Under the pieces are notes generated by a model. That model had not been told where the DNA came from and searched no databases. It saw nothing but the letters and a program-made list of their open reading frames with translations. A DNA stretch of 64,000 bases from Nocardioides sp. Root190 (GTDB lineage Bacteria > Actinomycetota > Actinomycetes > Propionibacteriales > Nocardioidaceae). The stretch covers positions 142-64,141 of the forward strand of contig NZ_LMIA01000011.1 of assembly GCF_001428565.1 (NCBI RefSeq), read 5' to 3'. Positions 16,923 through 26,045 of this stretch are shown in pieces. The number at the start of each line of letters is the position of its first letter. Positions within the stretch are counted from its first letter, which is position 1. Made by a program: the position numbers and the translations under genes.

Positions 16923-17663
16923 GTGGCACAGGCAGGCAAGCGGGCGGCTCCCCGCCGATCGAGCGGAAGGCACCGGAATCCGGTCGCCGGCAAGCGCCGC
17001 GCGAGCGCGGTGCGACCGCGCTACGGCCGGATCACGGTGCTGGGCGCCTCCCTCTCGGTCACGGCCATCGCCGTCGCCGGCGGGTTCGGGCTGCTGCCGT
17101 CGGGGCCTGACCGTTCGGATGCGGCGAGCTCGATCACCGCACCCACCCAGCGCACCGACGACACCCCCGCGACCCGCACCGATGCCCGCACGGGTGCGAC
17201 CCCCGGGCTCGCCGACGCCGACGGCAGCAGCAGGATCGCCGCACTGACGGAGTCGACCGGGCTGCCCGCCGACTCGGGGGAGGGGCGGCGCATCGTGTTC
17301 AGCGAGAGCCTGCAGCGCGTCTGGCTCGTCGACGACGACGAGGACGTCACCCGCACCTACCTCGTCTCGGGCAGCGTCACCGACAACCTCAGGACCGGGA
17401 CGTTCGCGGTGTTCTCCCGCAGCCGCAACGCGGTGGGCATCGACGACTCCGGGACGATGGAGTACTTCGTCCGGTTCACCTACGGCACCGGCGGCTCGGC
17501 GATCGGCTTCCACACGATCCCCGTCGACGACGGCAAGCCGGTCCAGACGCTGAAGCAGCTGGGCACTCCGCTCTCGCACGGGTGCATCCGCCAGGAGCGC
17601 ACGAACGCGATCGCGCTCTGGGACTTCGCTCCGGTCGGCACGACGGTCGTCGTCACGGCCTGA
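16923..17663 (+). CDS. L,D-transpeptidase (YkuD domain), membrane-anchored
   Basis: A 246-residue protein: a basic N-terminus, one transmembrane helix (ITVLGASLSVTAIAVAGGFGLLP, about residues 38-60), a Ser/Thr/Asp linker, and a C-terminal YkuD domain. The catalytic motif is LSHGCIRQER near residue 221, with the upstream His in IGFHTIPVDDG. Such enzymes make 3-3 cross-links in peptidoglycan or attach proteins to it outside the membrane. Starts at GTG 3 bases after the parA-like gene, so the two are probably co-transcribed. Confidence 0.88.
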   Translation: MAQAGKRAAPRRSSGRHRNPVAGKRRASAVRPRYGRITVLGASLSVTAIAVAGGFGLLPSGPDRSDAASSITAPTQRTDDTPATRTDARTGATPGLADADGSSRIAALTESTGLPADSGEGRRIVFSESLQRVWLVDDDEDVTRTYLVSGSVTDNLRTGTFAVFSRSRNAVGIDDSGTMEYFVRFTYGTGGSAIGFHTIPVDDGKPVQTLKQLGTPLSHGCIRQERTNAIALWDFAPVGTTVVVTA

Positions 17664-17700
17664 GCCCCGACGGGGTGGATGGGTCGGCTGCGGCGGCTTT

Positions 17701-17900
17701 CATCACGGTATGTAGGTGAGTGGGCTCGGGCTGCGGCGGCTTCATCACGGTATGTAGGTGAGTGGGCTCGGGCTGCGGCGGCTTCATCACGGTATGTAGG
17801 TGAGCGGTCGCCTCCCTGGCGGAACTCCGCTACAGAACCGCACGGTCGTCTACATACCGTGATGAAGCGCCATCGCTTCGCCTACATCCCGTGATGAAGC
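17701..17900. repeat. 42-bp tandem repeat (three copies) with two inverted partner motifs
   Basis: CATCACGGTATGTAG occurs at 17701, 17743 and 17785, an exact 42-bp period, with GTGAGTGGGCTCGGGCTG and GCGGCGGCTT between copies. Two inverted motifs follow at 17850-17867 (perfect) and 17882-17899 (one mismatch). The third direct copy and the first inverted copy form 18-bp perfect arms (CTTCATCACGGTATGTAG) around a 50-nt loop that itself has a GCGGT/ACCGC pair. The array fills the gap between the transpeptidase and helicase genes. There are no unique spacers, so it is not a CRISPR array. Confidence 0.9.
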
Positions 17901-17903
17901 CGA

Positions 17904-17938
17904 AACGGCCCGGACCGACAGCGTCGATCCGGGCCGTT
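17904..17938 (-). terminator. hairpin terminator downstream of the DEAD-box helicase gene
   Basis: Perfect 11-bp arms AACGGCCCGGA (17904-17914) and TCCGGGCCGTT (17928-17938) enclose a 13-nt loop. It lies 17 bases past the helicase stop on the minus strand and has only a short T-rich tail. It could also stop transcription from the left. Confidence 0.75.
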
Positions 17939-17954
17939 CAGGAGAGAGCCGTGC

Positions 17955-19685
17955 TCAGGCGGTCTGCGACTCCGCAGTGCCTGCGTTGTCCGAGCCGCTC
18001 GGGGTGCCCTCGCCCTGGCCGCCACCACTGGGGCGACGACGGCGACGACGGTTGCGGCTGGCGCCAGCGGGACGCTCGGCGCCCTCGGTCGCCGGGGCTG
18101 CGCCCGCGTCGGGGGCAGCCGTGGCGGCCTCGCCCTCGACCGGCTGGCCCGATCGGGTCCGGGTGCGGGTGCGGTCGCGGTTGCGGTCGCCGCCACCGGT
18201 GCGACGCTCGCCGCCGCCCTCGCGACGGTCACGGCCACCACGGTCGCCACCGCGGTCGCCACCACGGTCACGGTCGGCGCGGGGCGCCTGCGGGGCCGGG
18301 GGAACGATCCGTCCCTTGGTGCCGGGGGCGATGCCCTGGTCGTGGAAGAGGTGCTCGGAGGTCGAGTAGGTCTCCAGCGGCTCCTCGAACGGCAGGTCGA
18401 GCGCCTTGTTGATCATCTTCCAGCGGTGCACGTCGGTCGCGTCGACCAGCGTGATCGCGATGCCGGAGGCGCCGGCGCGGCCGGTGCGGCCGATCCGGTG
18501 GACGTAGGTCTTGTCATCCTCGGGGCACGTGTAGTTCACGACGTGGCTGACACCGGCGACGTCGATGCCACGAGCGGCGACGTCGGTCGCGACGAGGACC
18601 TGGATCTTGTCCTCGCGGAACTTGGTCAGCGCCTTCTCGCGCGCGACCTGCGCCATGTCGCCGTGCAACGGGCTGGCCTTGAAGCCACGCTCGACGAGGT
18701 CGTCGGCAATCCGCTGTGCCTGGCGCTTGGTGCGGGTGAAGACGATCATCTTGTCGGCGTCCTCGGCCTGCAGCAGGCGACCGATGATCTCCGGCTTGTC
18801 GAGGTCGTGGGCCAGGTAGATGAACTGGGCCGTGGCGGGCACGGTGGAGTTCTCGTAGGACGACTCCGCCCTGATGTTCATCGGGTGGCGCATGTGGGTG
18901 CGGGCCAGCGACACGATCGCTGCCGGCATCGTGGCCGAGAACAGCATCGTCTGGCGCGTCTCGGGGGTGAGCTTCAGGAGCTTCTCGACGTCGGGGAGGA
19001 AGCCGAGGTCGAGCATCTCGTCGGCCTCGTCCAGGACGAGCGCATGCACGTGGGAGAGGTCCAGGACCCTGCGGTTGGCCAGGTCGATCAGGCGCCCGGG
19101 CGTCCCGACGACGATGTCGACCCCTGCCTCGAGGGCATCGATCTGGACGTCGTAGCCGACGCCGCCGTAGATGGTCAGGACACGCAGGCCGCGATCCTTG
19201 GCGGCCAGCTGGAGGTCGCTGGAGACCTGGAGTGCGAGCTCGCGGGTGGGCGCGACGACCAACGCCTGCGGCTTGCCCTGCGGCAGCTCGGCGTAGTCGG
19301 GGTCGCTCGGGGCGACGCTGCGCTGGAGCAGCGGGATGCCGAAGGCAAGGGTCTTGCCGGTGCCCGTGCGTGCCTGGCCGATCAGGTCGGTGCCCAGCAG
19401 CGCGACGGAGAGGGTCATCTCCTGGATCGCGAAGGGGTGGGTGATGCCGGCGCGGTCGAGGGCGTCGCAGATCAGGGGCATCACGCCCATCTCGCGGAAG
19501 GAGGGGATGACCTTCTCCGCACGCGTCTCGTTGGCACCGTCGTCATCGACCGCGGGGGTCTCGTCGGAGGGCGCAGCAGTGGTGTCGTCGATGGAAGTCA
19601 GGGTTCTTGTCGCTTTCGTGAGTGTCGTCGGCCGGTCGGCAGGCGCCAGAATCAAAGCGGCCGATTCACACTCAGCCGCGCACAT
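17955..19685 (-). CDS. DEAD/DEAH-box RNA helicase with basic RG-rich tail
   Basis: A helicase of up to 576 residues. Motifs in order: Q motif (FAIQEMTL), I ARTGTGKT, Ia PTRELALQ, Ib TPGRL, II DEAD, III SAT, IV VFTRTK, V ATDVAARGIDVAG and VI HRIGRTGRAG. The last 130 residues are a low-complexity Arg/Gly/Asp tail (many DRGGDRGG and RTRTRT units, ending RNRRRRRRPSGGG), a likely RNA-binding and condensate-forming extension. It resembles cold- and ribosome-assembly helicases. The first 40-60 residues are poorly conserved in character, so the true start may lie downstream of 19685. Confidence 0.92.
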   Translation of the reverse strand: MCAAECESAALILAPADRPTTLTKATRTLTSIDDTTAAPSDETPAVDDDGANETRAEKVIPSFREMGVMPLICDALDRAGITHPFAIQEMTLSVALLGTDLIGQARTGTGKTLAFGIPLLQRSVAPSDPDYAELPQGKPQALVVAPTRELALQVSSDLQLAAKDRGLRVLTIYGGVGYDVQIDALEAGVDIVVGTPGRLIDLANRRVLDLSHVHALVLDEADEMLDLGFLPDVEKLLKLTPETRQTMLFSATMPAAIVSLARTHMRHPMNIRAESSYENSTVPATAQFIYLAHDLDKPEIIGRLLQAEDADKMIVFTRTKRQAQRIADDLVERGFKASPLHGDMAQVAREKALTKFREDKIQVLVATDVAARGIDVAGVSHVVNYTCPEDDKTYVHRIGRTGRAGASGIAITLVDATDVHRWKMINKALDLPFEEPLETYSTSEHLFHDQGIAPGTKGRIVPPAPQAPRADRDRGGDRGGDRGGRDRREGGGERRTGGGDRNRDRTRTRTRSGQPVEGEAATAAPDAGAAPATEGAERPAGASRNRRRRRRPSGGGQGEGTPSGSDNAGTAESQTA

Positions 19686-19761
19686 ACGTGGGCGGGTGCC
19701 CGGGCGGGCCGTCGCGCTCCGTGAGGGGCGGACAGGCTCTCGCTGTGACCCAGTCTACTTG

Positions 19762-19773
19762 TAGCCTGCACGC
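19762..19773 (+). promoter_or_regulatory. probable -10 of a leaderless promoter (ferritin-like gene)
   Basis: TAGCCT at 19762-19767, 6 nt before ATG 19774; same hexamer and spacing as at 13755. No clear -35. Confidence 0.5.
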
Positions 19774-20475
19774 ATGGCTGAATCCGCCGGAGCGAGCTCC
19801 CTCACCGCTGATGCCGACCCGGCCTACCGCGAGGCCGTGATCGATCTGCTCGCGGCGATCTCCTACGGGGAGATCTCGGCCTTCGAGCGCCTCGCCGAGG
19901 ACGCCAAGCTCGCGCCGAGCCTGGCCGACAAGGTCGACCTCGCGACGATGGCCAGCGCCGAGCTCACCAAGGTCCATGCACTGCACGACCGGATCCGGTC
20001 CTTCGGTACCGACCCGTTCGTCGCGATGGCGCCGTTCCGCGAGCCGCTGGACGCCTTCCACCTCCACACGGCTCCGGCGGACTGGTACGAGGGACTCGTC
20101 AAGGCCTACGTCGGCGACGGCCTGGCCAACGACTTCTACCGCGAGATCGCGGCCTACCTGGACCCCGAGACCCGGGACCTGGTCGTCTCCTCGATGGAGG
20201 AGGGCACCCACGCGGCCTTCGTCGTCGACCGCGTCCGCGCGGCCATCGTCCAGGACCCGCGCCTCGGCGGGCGGCTGGCCCTGTGGGGTCGCCGACTGAT
20301 GGGGGAGGCCCTCACCCAGGCGCAGCGCGTCGCCGCCGAGCGGGACGCCCTGACCGCACTCCTCGCCGGGGGCGTGGACCGCCCCGGCCTCGACCTGGCC
20401 GCGATGGGCCGGATGTTCACCCGCCTCACCGAGCGCCACATGGCGCGGATGAGCGAGCTCGGCCTCGACTCGTGA
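19774..20475 (+). CDS. ferritin-like fold protein (MiaE-like diiron candidate)
   Basis: A 233-residue, mostly helical protein. EISAFERLAEDA (about residue 32) and MASAELTKVHALHDRI (about 55) give Glu and ExxH ligands, and MEEGTHAAFVVD and TERHMARM supply later ones, a pattern of the ferritin-like diiron fold related to tRNA-(ms2io6A) hydroxylase. In actinobacteria this gene is a conserved single copy, but its reaction is unproved, so the tRNA role is only a homology-based guess. The stop overlaps the next start (GTGA). Confidence 0.75.
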   Translation: MAESAGASSLTADADPAYREAVIDLLAAISYGEISAFERLAEDAKLAPSLADKVDLATMASAELTKVHALHDRIRSFGTDPFVAMAPFREPLDAFHLHTAPADWYEGLVKAYVGDGLANDFYREIAAYLDPETRDLVVSSMEEGTHAAFVVDRVRAAIVQDPRLGGRLALWGRRLMGEALTQAQRVAAERDALTALLAGGVDRPGLDLAAMGRMFTRLTERHMARMSELGLDS

Positions 20476-20915
20476 GCGACGCCCACCGGGCCGTCGAACG
20501 CCTGCTGTACGCCTACGCCGATGCGGTCGACGCCGGCGACCTCGCCGGGGTCGGGACGCTCTTCGGTGACGGTCGCGTCTGCGCCGGGACGCCCGATGGC
20601 CCGGTGACCCTCGCCGAGGGGAGCACCGCGGTCGAGGCGTTCTACCGCTCGATGGTCCGCTTGTACGACGACGGCACGCCCCACACGCGCCACGTGACCA
20701 CCAACCTCACCCTCGATGTGGACGAGGCGGGCGGGACGGCGAGCGCCTCGTCGACGTACACCGTCTTCCAGGCGACCGAGAGCCTCGCGCTCCAGCCGAT
20801 CATCGTGGGCCGCTATCGCGACACGTTCCGGCGCCGCGAGGGCGCGTGGACGTTCGAGTCGCGCACGATGACCACGGACCTGACCGGCGACCTCAGTCAG
20901 CACCTGCTGGGCTGA
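20472..20915 (+). CDS. SnoaL-like / NTF2-fold small protein
   Basis: A 147-residue protein starting at GTG 20472, which overlaps the previous stop. The pattern AVERLLYAYADAVDAGDLAGVGTLFGDG, then EAFYRSMVRLYDDGTPHTRHVTTNL and a final RRREGAWTFESRTM, is that of SnoaL-like (NTF2 superfamily) proteins, which form small alpha+beta cones acting as isomerases, hydrolases or binding proteins. Specific function unknown. Its 3' end overlaps the convergent sterol-desaturase gene by 23 bases. Confidence 0.82.
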   Translation: MSDAHRAVERLLYAYADAVDAGDLAGVGTLFGDGRVCAGTPDGPVTLAEGSTAVEAFYRSMVRLYDDGTPHTRHVTTNLTLDVDEAGGTASASSTYTVFQATESLALQPIIVGRYRDTFRRREGAWTFESRTMTTDLTGDLSQHLLG

Positions 20916-21807
20916 GCGCGCCCGGCGACGCCGCCGGCGCCTCGGGCTCCCAGCCGGGAGGCCCGAACAGGTAGCCCAAGCGGTCGCGCCAGGATCCGGC
21001 GTTGCGCACGTTGCGGCTGATCTGCGCGTAGTCGCCGTACTGCAGCTTCAGCAGGTTGTACGTCTCGACCTTCTTGGTCAGGCCGTACGTCGGGCGGTGC
21101 AGCTCGGGCTGGAAGGTGCCGAACATCCGGTCCCACACGATGAGCATCCCGGCGTAGTTCTTGTCGAGGTACTCCGGGTCCGAGCCGTGGTGCACCCGGT
21201 GGTGGGACGGGGTGTTGAAGACGAGCTCGACGGGCCTCGGGAGCTTGCCGATCGTCTCGGTGTGGACGAAGAACTGGAAGATCAGGTTGAAGCCGAAGGC
21301 GACGTAGATCGTCCACGGGGAGAAGCCGAGGAAGGGCAGCGGCAGCCAGAAGAAGAACTCGAACCACGGGTTCCACTTCTGGCGCAGCGCGGTCCCGAAG
21401 TTCATGTACTCGCTCGAGTGGTGCGCCTGGTGGGCGGCCCAGCCGACGTTGACCCGGTGCACGAAGCGGTGCGAGCCGTAGAAGCCGAGGTCGACGGCGA
21501 CGATCACGAGCGGCCAGTACCACCACGCGTCGGTCGACAGGTGGAACGGCGCGAGGTGCACGAAGACCAGGGAGTAGACGAGGAAGGACCCGACCTTGAA
21601 GGCCAGGGTGAAGACCAGCGAGATCGCGCCCATGCCGAGGCTGGCGCGGGTGTCCTTGCCGAGGTAGCCGGTGGGCGGTCGTCCGGTGTGCGGGTCGTCC
21701 TCGTGGTCGAGCCACTTCAGGGCGGCGAGCTCGATGAGCAGGGTCAGGACGAAGAACGGGATCGCGTAGGTCACCGGGTTCTTCAGCGGGTCGAGCAGGT
21801 CCTGCAC
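20893..21807 (-). CDS. sterol desaturase / fatty acid hydroxylase family membrane enzyme
   Basis: A 304-residue di-iron membrane oxygenase with about five hydrophobic helices. The three histidine clusters are HRFVHRVN (about residue 112), HQAHHSSEYMN (about 127) and HHRVHHGSD (about 205), as in the ERG3/fatty-acid-hydroxylase family. It should hydroxylate or desaturate a lipid or sterol-like substrate; the substrate is unknown. GTG 21807 follows an AAGGAG ribosome site. The adjacent divergent TetR gene and the palindrome between them suggest local control. Confidence 0.88.
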   Translation of the reverse strand: MQDLLDPLKNPVTYAIPFFVLTLLIELAALKWLDHEDDPHTGRPPTGYLGKDTRASLGMGAISLVFTLAFKVGSFLVYSLVFVHLAPFHLSTDAWWYWPLVIVAVDLGFYGSHRFVHRVNVGWAAHQAHHSSEYMNFGTALRQKWNPWFEFFFWLPLPFLGFSPWTIYVAFGFNLIFQFFVHTETIGKLPRPVELVFNTPSHHRVHHGSDPEYLDKNYAGMLIVWDRMFGTFQPELHRPTYGLTKKVETYNLLKLQYGDYAQISRNVRNAGSWRDRLGYLFGPPGWEPEAPAASPGALSPAGAD

Positions 21808-21825
21808 GGGGGCTCCTTCGATATG

Positions 21826-21835
21826 ACTCGCGAGT
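21826..21835. promoter_or_regulatory. candidate TetR operator ACTCGCGAGT between divergent genes
   Basis: A perfect 10-bp palindrome lies 19 bases upstream of the desaturase start and 40 bases upstream of the tetR start. Its place in the 68-base divergent spacer fits autoregulation by the TetR protein plus control of the desaturase (inference). Confidence 0.5.
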
Positions 21836-21875
21836 AAGTTACCACGGGGTCAATTCGTCCGCTAGGGTTTCTCCC

Positions 21876-22496
21876 ATGACCTCGGCGACCCGCACCGGCA
21901 CGAAGGGCGTGGCGCGCGCCGACCGCGAGCAGCAGATCCTCGACGTGGCCGGAGGGGTCTTCGCCGAGCAGGGCTTCGCGGCCACCTCCGTGGCCGACAT
22001 CGCTCGCGAGGCCGGCATCTCCAAGCCGCTCATCTACAACTACTTCGGCTCGAAGGAAGGTCTCTTCGAGCGGTGCCTCCTCGAGGCGTCCTCGCTGCTG
22101 ATCGGGGAGATCGAGCGGTCTGCCCGGCTCGGAGCGGTCGGCCTGCGGCGGGCGCTGGTCACGCTGGAGGGCGTGTTCGCGGCGCTCGACGGGCGAGCGT
22201 GGGTCTGGGCCGTGGCCAACGACCCGACAGCGCCGGTCAGCGACGCGGCCGGCGACGTGCTCGGCTCCTACCGCCGCCGGCTGGAGGAGCTGGCGACCGA
22301 GGGGGTCGGGGAGCTGCTCGCCCTCGCCGGGGACGACGACGCCCTCGACCTCGATGCGATGACGACGGTGTGGAGCAACGTGTTCACCTCGCTCGTCACC
22401 TGGTGGTGCGAGCACCCCGGGGTGACACCGGACCAGATGAGCGCACGGTGCGAGCGCCTGTTCGGTGCCGTCTTCGGGATGTCCGTCAGCGGGTGA
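21876..22496 (+). CDS. TetR/AcrR-family regulator, divergent from sterol desaturase
   Basis: A 206-residue regulator. The HTH (residues about 10-60: EQQILDVAGGVFAEQGFAATSVADIAREAGISKPLIYNYFGSKEGLF) is a textbook TetR type, followed by a helical ligand domain. A TAGGGT box at 21863-21868, 7 nt before the ATG, suggests leaderless transcription. The likely target is the divergent desaturase gene through the palindrome at 21826; the effector may be a lipid or acyl-CoA (inference). Confidence 0.9.
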   Translation: MTSATRTGTKGVARADREQQILDVAGGVFAEQGFAATSVADIAREAGISKPLIYNYFGSKEGLFERCLLEASSLLIGEIERSARLGAVGLRRALVTLEGVFAALDGRAWVWAVANDPTAPVSDAAGDVLGSYRRRLEELATEGVGELLALAGDDDALDLDAMTTVWSNVFTSLVTWWCEHPGVTPDQMSARCERLFGAVFGMSVSG

Positions 22497-22581
22497 CCCC
22501 AGAAGCTTCCGAACGCGCGGTGGGCGCTGCCGGGAGTGGACCCCCCGGCGGACTAGTCTGGGCGAACGTCAGCCGTCTTGA

Positions 22582-23895
<1,314 letters not shown>

Positions 23896-23916
23896 TCGGC
23901 CCACCGGAGACCCACC

Positions 23917-24516
23917 ATGGCTGACGAGCGCCGCACGTCCCGCAAACCGGGCCGCCCCGCATCGGGGCGGTCCGGACCGCGGTACGCCGAGCGACTGAAG
24001 GCCGAGCGCAAGCAGGCCGCGCGCGACCGGGAGGCTGCTCTCCTGCGTGCGCGCGCCGAGCACCAGCGCAAGTCCCGGCTCACCGGCCGGGCCGCGATCC
24101 TGGTGCTCGTGCTCGCGGTGCTCGCGGTCTCCTACGCCTCCTCGCTGCGGGCCTACCTGCAGCAGCGTGGCCAGATCGAACAGCTCGAGGCGCAGATCTT
24201 CGAGCGCGAGGGCAACATCGCCGACCTCAAGCGCGAGAAGGAGCGCTGGGAGGACCCGTCGTACGTCGCCCAGCAGGCCCGCGCCCGCTTCGGCTACGTC
24301 ATGCGGGGCGAGACGCCGTACGTCGTCGTGGACGAGAACGGCGACCCGCTCGACGCCTCTGCCGAGCTCGGCGACCCGGCGTCGGTCGACGACCCCGATG
24401 TGCGGGCCTGGTACGAGGACGCGTGGGACTCCATGAAGATCGCCGGCAACCCTCCCACCAGGGTGCGGGCGCCCAAGGACGAGATCCAAGCACCGGAGGA
24501 GGACCTGTCGGAGTGA
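23917..24516 (+). CDS. FtsB/DivIC-type septum formation initiator
   Basis: A 199-residue single-pass membrane protein. A basic cytoplasmic tail (residues 1-55, Arg/Lys-rich) precedes one helix (AAILVLVLAVLAVSYASSL), then a coiled coil (QRGQIEQLEAQIFEREGNIADLKREKERWEDPSYVAQQARARFGYVMRGE) ending in the conserved FtsB/DivIC knot, and a disordered tail. It should join FtsL and FtsQ in the divisome. The long N-terminal tail is typical of actinobacterial forms. 21 bases after eno. Confidence 0.88.
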   Translation: MADERRTSRKPGRPASGRSGPRYAERLKAERKQAARDREAALLRARAEHQRKSRLTGRAAILVLVLAVLAVSYASSLRAYLQQRGQIEQLEAQIFEREGNIADLKREKERWEDPSYVAQQARARFGYVMRGETPYVVVDENGDPLDASAELGDPASVDDPDVRAWYEDAWDSMKIAGNPPTRVRAPKDEIQAPEEDLSE

Positions 24517-25031
24517 GCACCGAGCGCGAGAAGGACGAGGCGGTCATCGCCGCCCAGCTCGGCAGGCCGCCCCGGGGGATCCACGCCATCGGGCACCGCT
24601 GCCCCTGCGGCAACCCCGACGTGGTGACGACCGAGCCGCGGCTGCCCAACGGCACCCCGTTCCCGACGACGTACTACCTCACCTGCCCGCGGGCGAGCTC
24701 CCGCATCGGGACCCTCGAGGGCACCCACGTGATGAAGGAGATGCAGGACCGGCTGGGCACCGATCCCGAGCTGGCCGCGTCCTACCGAGCGGCCCACGAG
24801 GCCTATCTCGCCGACCGTGCGGCGGTCGGGGAGGCCGGCGGCTTCGACGTCCCCGAGATCGAGGGCATCTCCGCCGGCGGCATGCCGAACCGGGTCAAGT
24901 GCCTCCACGTGCTGGCGGGCCACGCGCTGGCCGCCGGCCCCGGGGTGAACCCGCTCGGCGACGAGGTCCTCGAGATGCTCGGCGAGTGGTGGGCCACGGG
25001 TCCGTGTGTCACCGTCCCCACGGATGACTGA
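24513..25031 (+). CDS. DUF501 protein
   Basis: A 172-residue cytosolic protein, function unknown, starting at GTG 24513 which overlaps the ftsB stop. Core: QLGRPPRGIHAIGHRCPCGNPDVVTTEPRLPNGTPFPTTYYLTCPRA, then SRIGTLEGTHVMKEMQDRL and GMPNRVKCLHVLAGHALAAGPGVNPLGDE. The Cys-x-Cys, later Cys and two His residues suggest metal binding. The domain is found almost always between ftsB and ppx in actinobacteria, so a role in division or polyphosphate/ppGpp metabolism is often guessed but unproved. Confidence 0.88.
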   Translation: MSTEREKDEAVIAAQLGRPPRGIHAIGHRCPCGNPDVVTTEPRLPNGTPFPTTYYLTCPRASSRIGTLEGTHVMKEMQDRLGTDPELAASYRAAHEAYLADRAAVGEAGGFDVPEIEGISAGGMPNRVKCLHVLAGHALAAGPGVNPLGDEVLEMLGEWWATGPCVTVPTDD

Positions 25032-25102
25032 GCTCCCGCGAATGCCTGGGCTCCCGCGAATGCCTGGGCTCCCACGAATGACTGGCTCCCACGAATGACT
25101 GG
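25032..25102 (+). repeat. four-copy 17-18-bp tandem repeat over the ppx start
   Basis: Units GCTCCCGCGAATGCCTGG (25032-25049 and 25050-25067), GCTCCCACGAATGACTG (25068-25084) and GCTCCCACGAATGACTGG (25085-25102). The ppx ATG at 25095 is inside the last unit, so slippage here would alter spacing to the upstream gene but not the protein. Confidence 0.85.
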
Positions 25103-26021
25103 GCCGATCGCCGCGATCGACTGCGGCACCAACACCATCAAGCTGCTCGTCGGCGATCCTGCCGGCGACCCGGCCGGAGTGCGCCGCGAGAGCAGGATGA
25201 TCCGGCTCGGCCAGGGCGTCGACGCCACCGGTGTGCTCGCCCCCGAGGCGCTCGAACGGGCGTGGGTGGCGATCGAGGAGTTCGCGGCGATCATCCGTGA
25301 CGCCGGGGCCGAGCGGATCCGTTTCTGCGCGACCTCCGCGACCCGTGACGCGGCCAACGCCGCCGAGTTCGCCGACGGGGTCCTGGCTCGCCTGGGCCTG
25401 CGCCCCGAGGTTCTCTCGGGTGAGGAGGAGGCGCGCCTCGCGTTCGACGGCGCCGTGCGCGGCGTGAGCGCGGTGCGCCCGCTCGCGGGACCGGTCCTGG
25501 TCATCGACATCGGCGGCGGGTCCACCGAGCTGATCCTCGGCGACCCGGCGACGGGGCCGACCGCGGCGCACTCGATGGACATCGGCTCGGTCCGTCTCCA
25601 CGAGCGGCACGTGCGCAGTGACCCGATCAGCGAGCTCGAGATCGCGGCGACCGTGGCCGACATCGATGCCGCGCTGGACGCCTCTCCGGTCGATCCGGCC
25701 GCTGCCGCCACCGTGCTCGCCGTCGCGGGCACGAACACCACGATGGCCGCAGGAACCCTCGGTCTGGCCGCCTACGACCGCGACCTCATCCATGGCCAGG
25801 AGCTCGCCGTCCTCGACGTGCAGCGCCTGGTCGGGTCCCTGCTGGCACTGACGACGGCGCAGCGACGCGCGCTCGGCTGGATGCATCCCGGTCGCGCGGA
25901 CGTCATCGACGCCGGTGCCCTGATCGTCTCGCGGGTCCTGGGCCGCGTCGAGGTGGCGACCGTGACGGTCGCGGAGACCGACATCCTCGACGGCATCGCC
26001 TGGAGTCTGCTCACCTCCTGA
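25095..26021 (+). CDS. ppx: Ppx/GppA-family exopolyphosphatase
   Basis: A 308-residue ASKHA-fold phosphatase, the short actinobacterial form. Phosphate-1 motif IDCGTNTIKLLV, phosphate-2 motif VLVIDIGGGSTELI (about residue 135), and the ATCSATRDAANAAEF-like segment near residue 75 are present. It should remove terminal phosphate from polyphosphate or pppGpp. ATG 25095 lies within a tandem repeat, and no clear ribosome site precedes it, so the start is less certain than the identity. Confidence 0.9.
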   Translation: MTGPIAAIDCGTNTIKLLVGDPAGDPAGVRRESRMIRLGQGVDATGVLAPEALERAWVAIEEFAAIIRDAGAERIRFCATSATRDAANAAEFADGVLARLGLRPEVLSGEEEARLAFDGAVRGVSAVRPLAGPVLVIDIGGGSTELILGDPATGPTAAHSMDIGSVRLHERHVRSDPISELEIAATVADIDAALDASPVDPAAAATVLAVAGTNTTMAAGTLGLAAYDRDLIHGQELAVLDVQRLVGSLLALTTAQRRALGWMHPGRADVIDAGALIVSRVLGRVEVATVTVAETDILDGIAWSLLTS

Positions 26022-26033
26022 CGCCCGTGCTGG

Positions 26034-26045
26034 GATGATGGCCCG
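26034..26045 (+). promoter_or_regulatory. probable leaderless -10 (GATGAT) of the ACT gene
   Basis: GATGAT at 26034-26039 ends 6 nt before GTG 26046. Confidence 0.4.

Noticed and set aside
17679-17894. 71-codon frame across the 42-bp repeats (SSRYVGEWARAAAA units)
   Set aside because: It stays open only because 42 is a multiple of three; no start signals, and the inverted copies show the array is DNA or RNA structure.
17701-17900. CRISPR array
   Set aside because: Copies are contiguous 42-bp units without unique spacers, and no cas genes are present.
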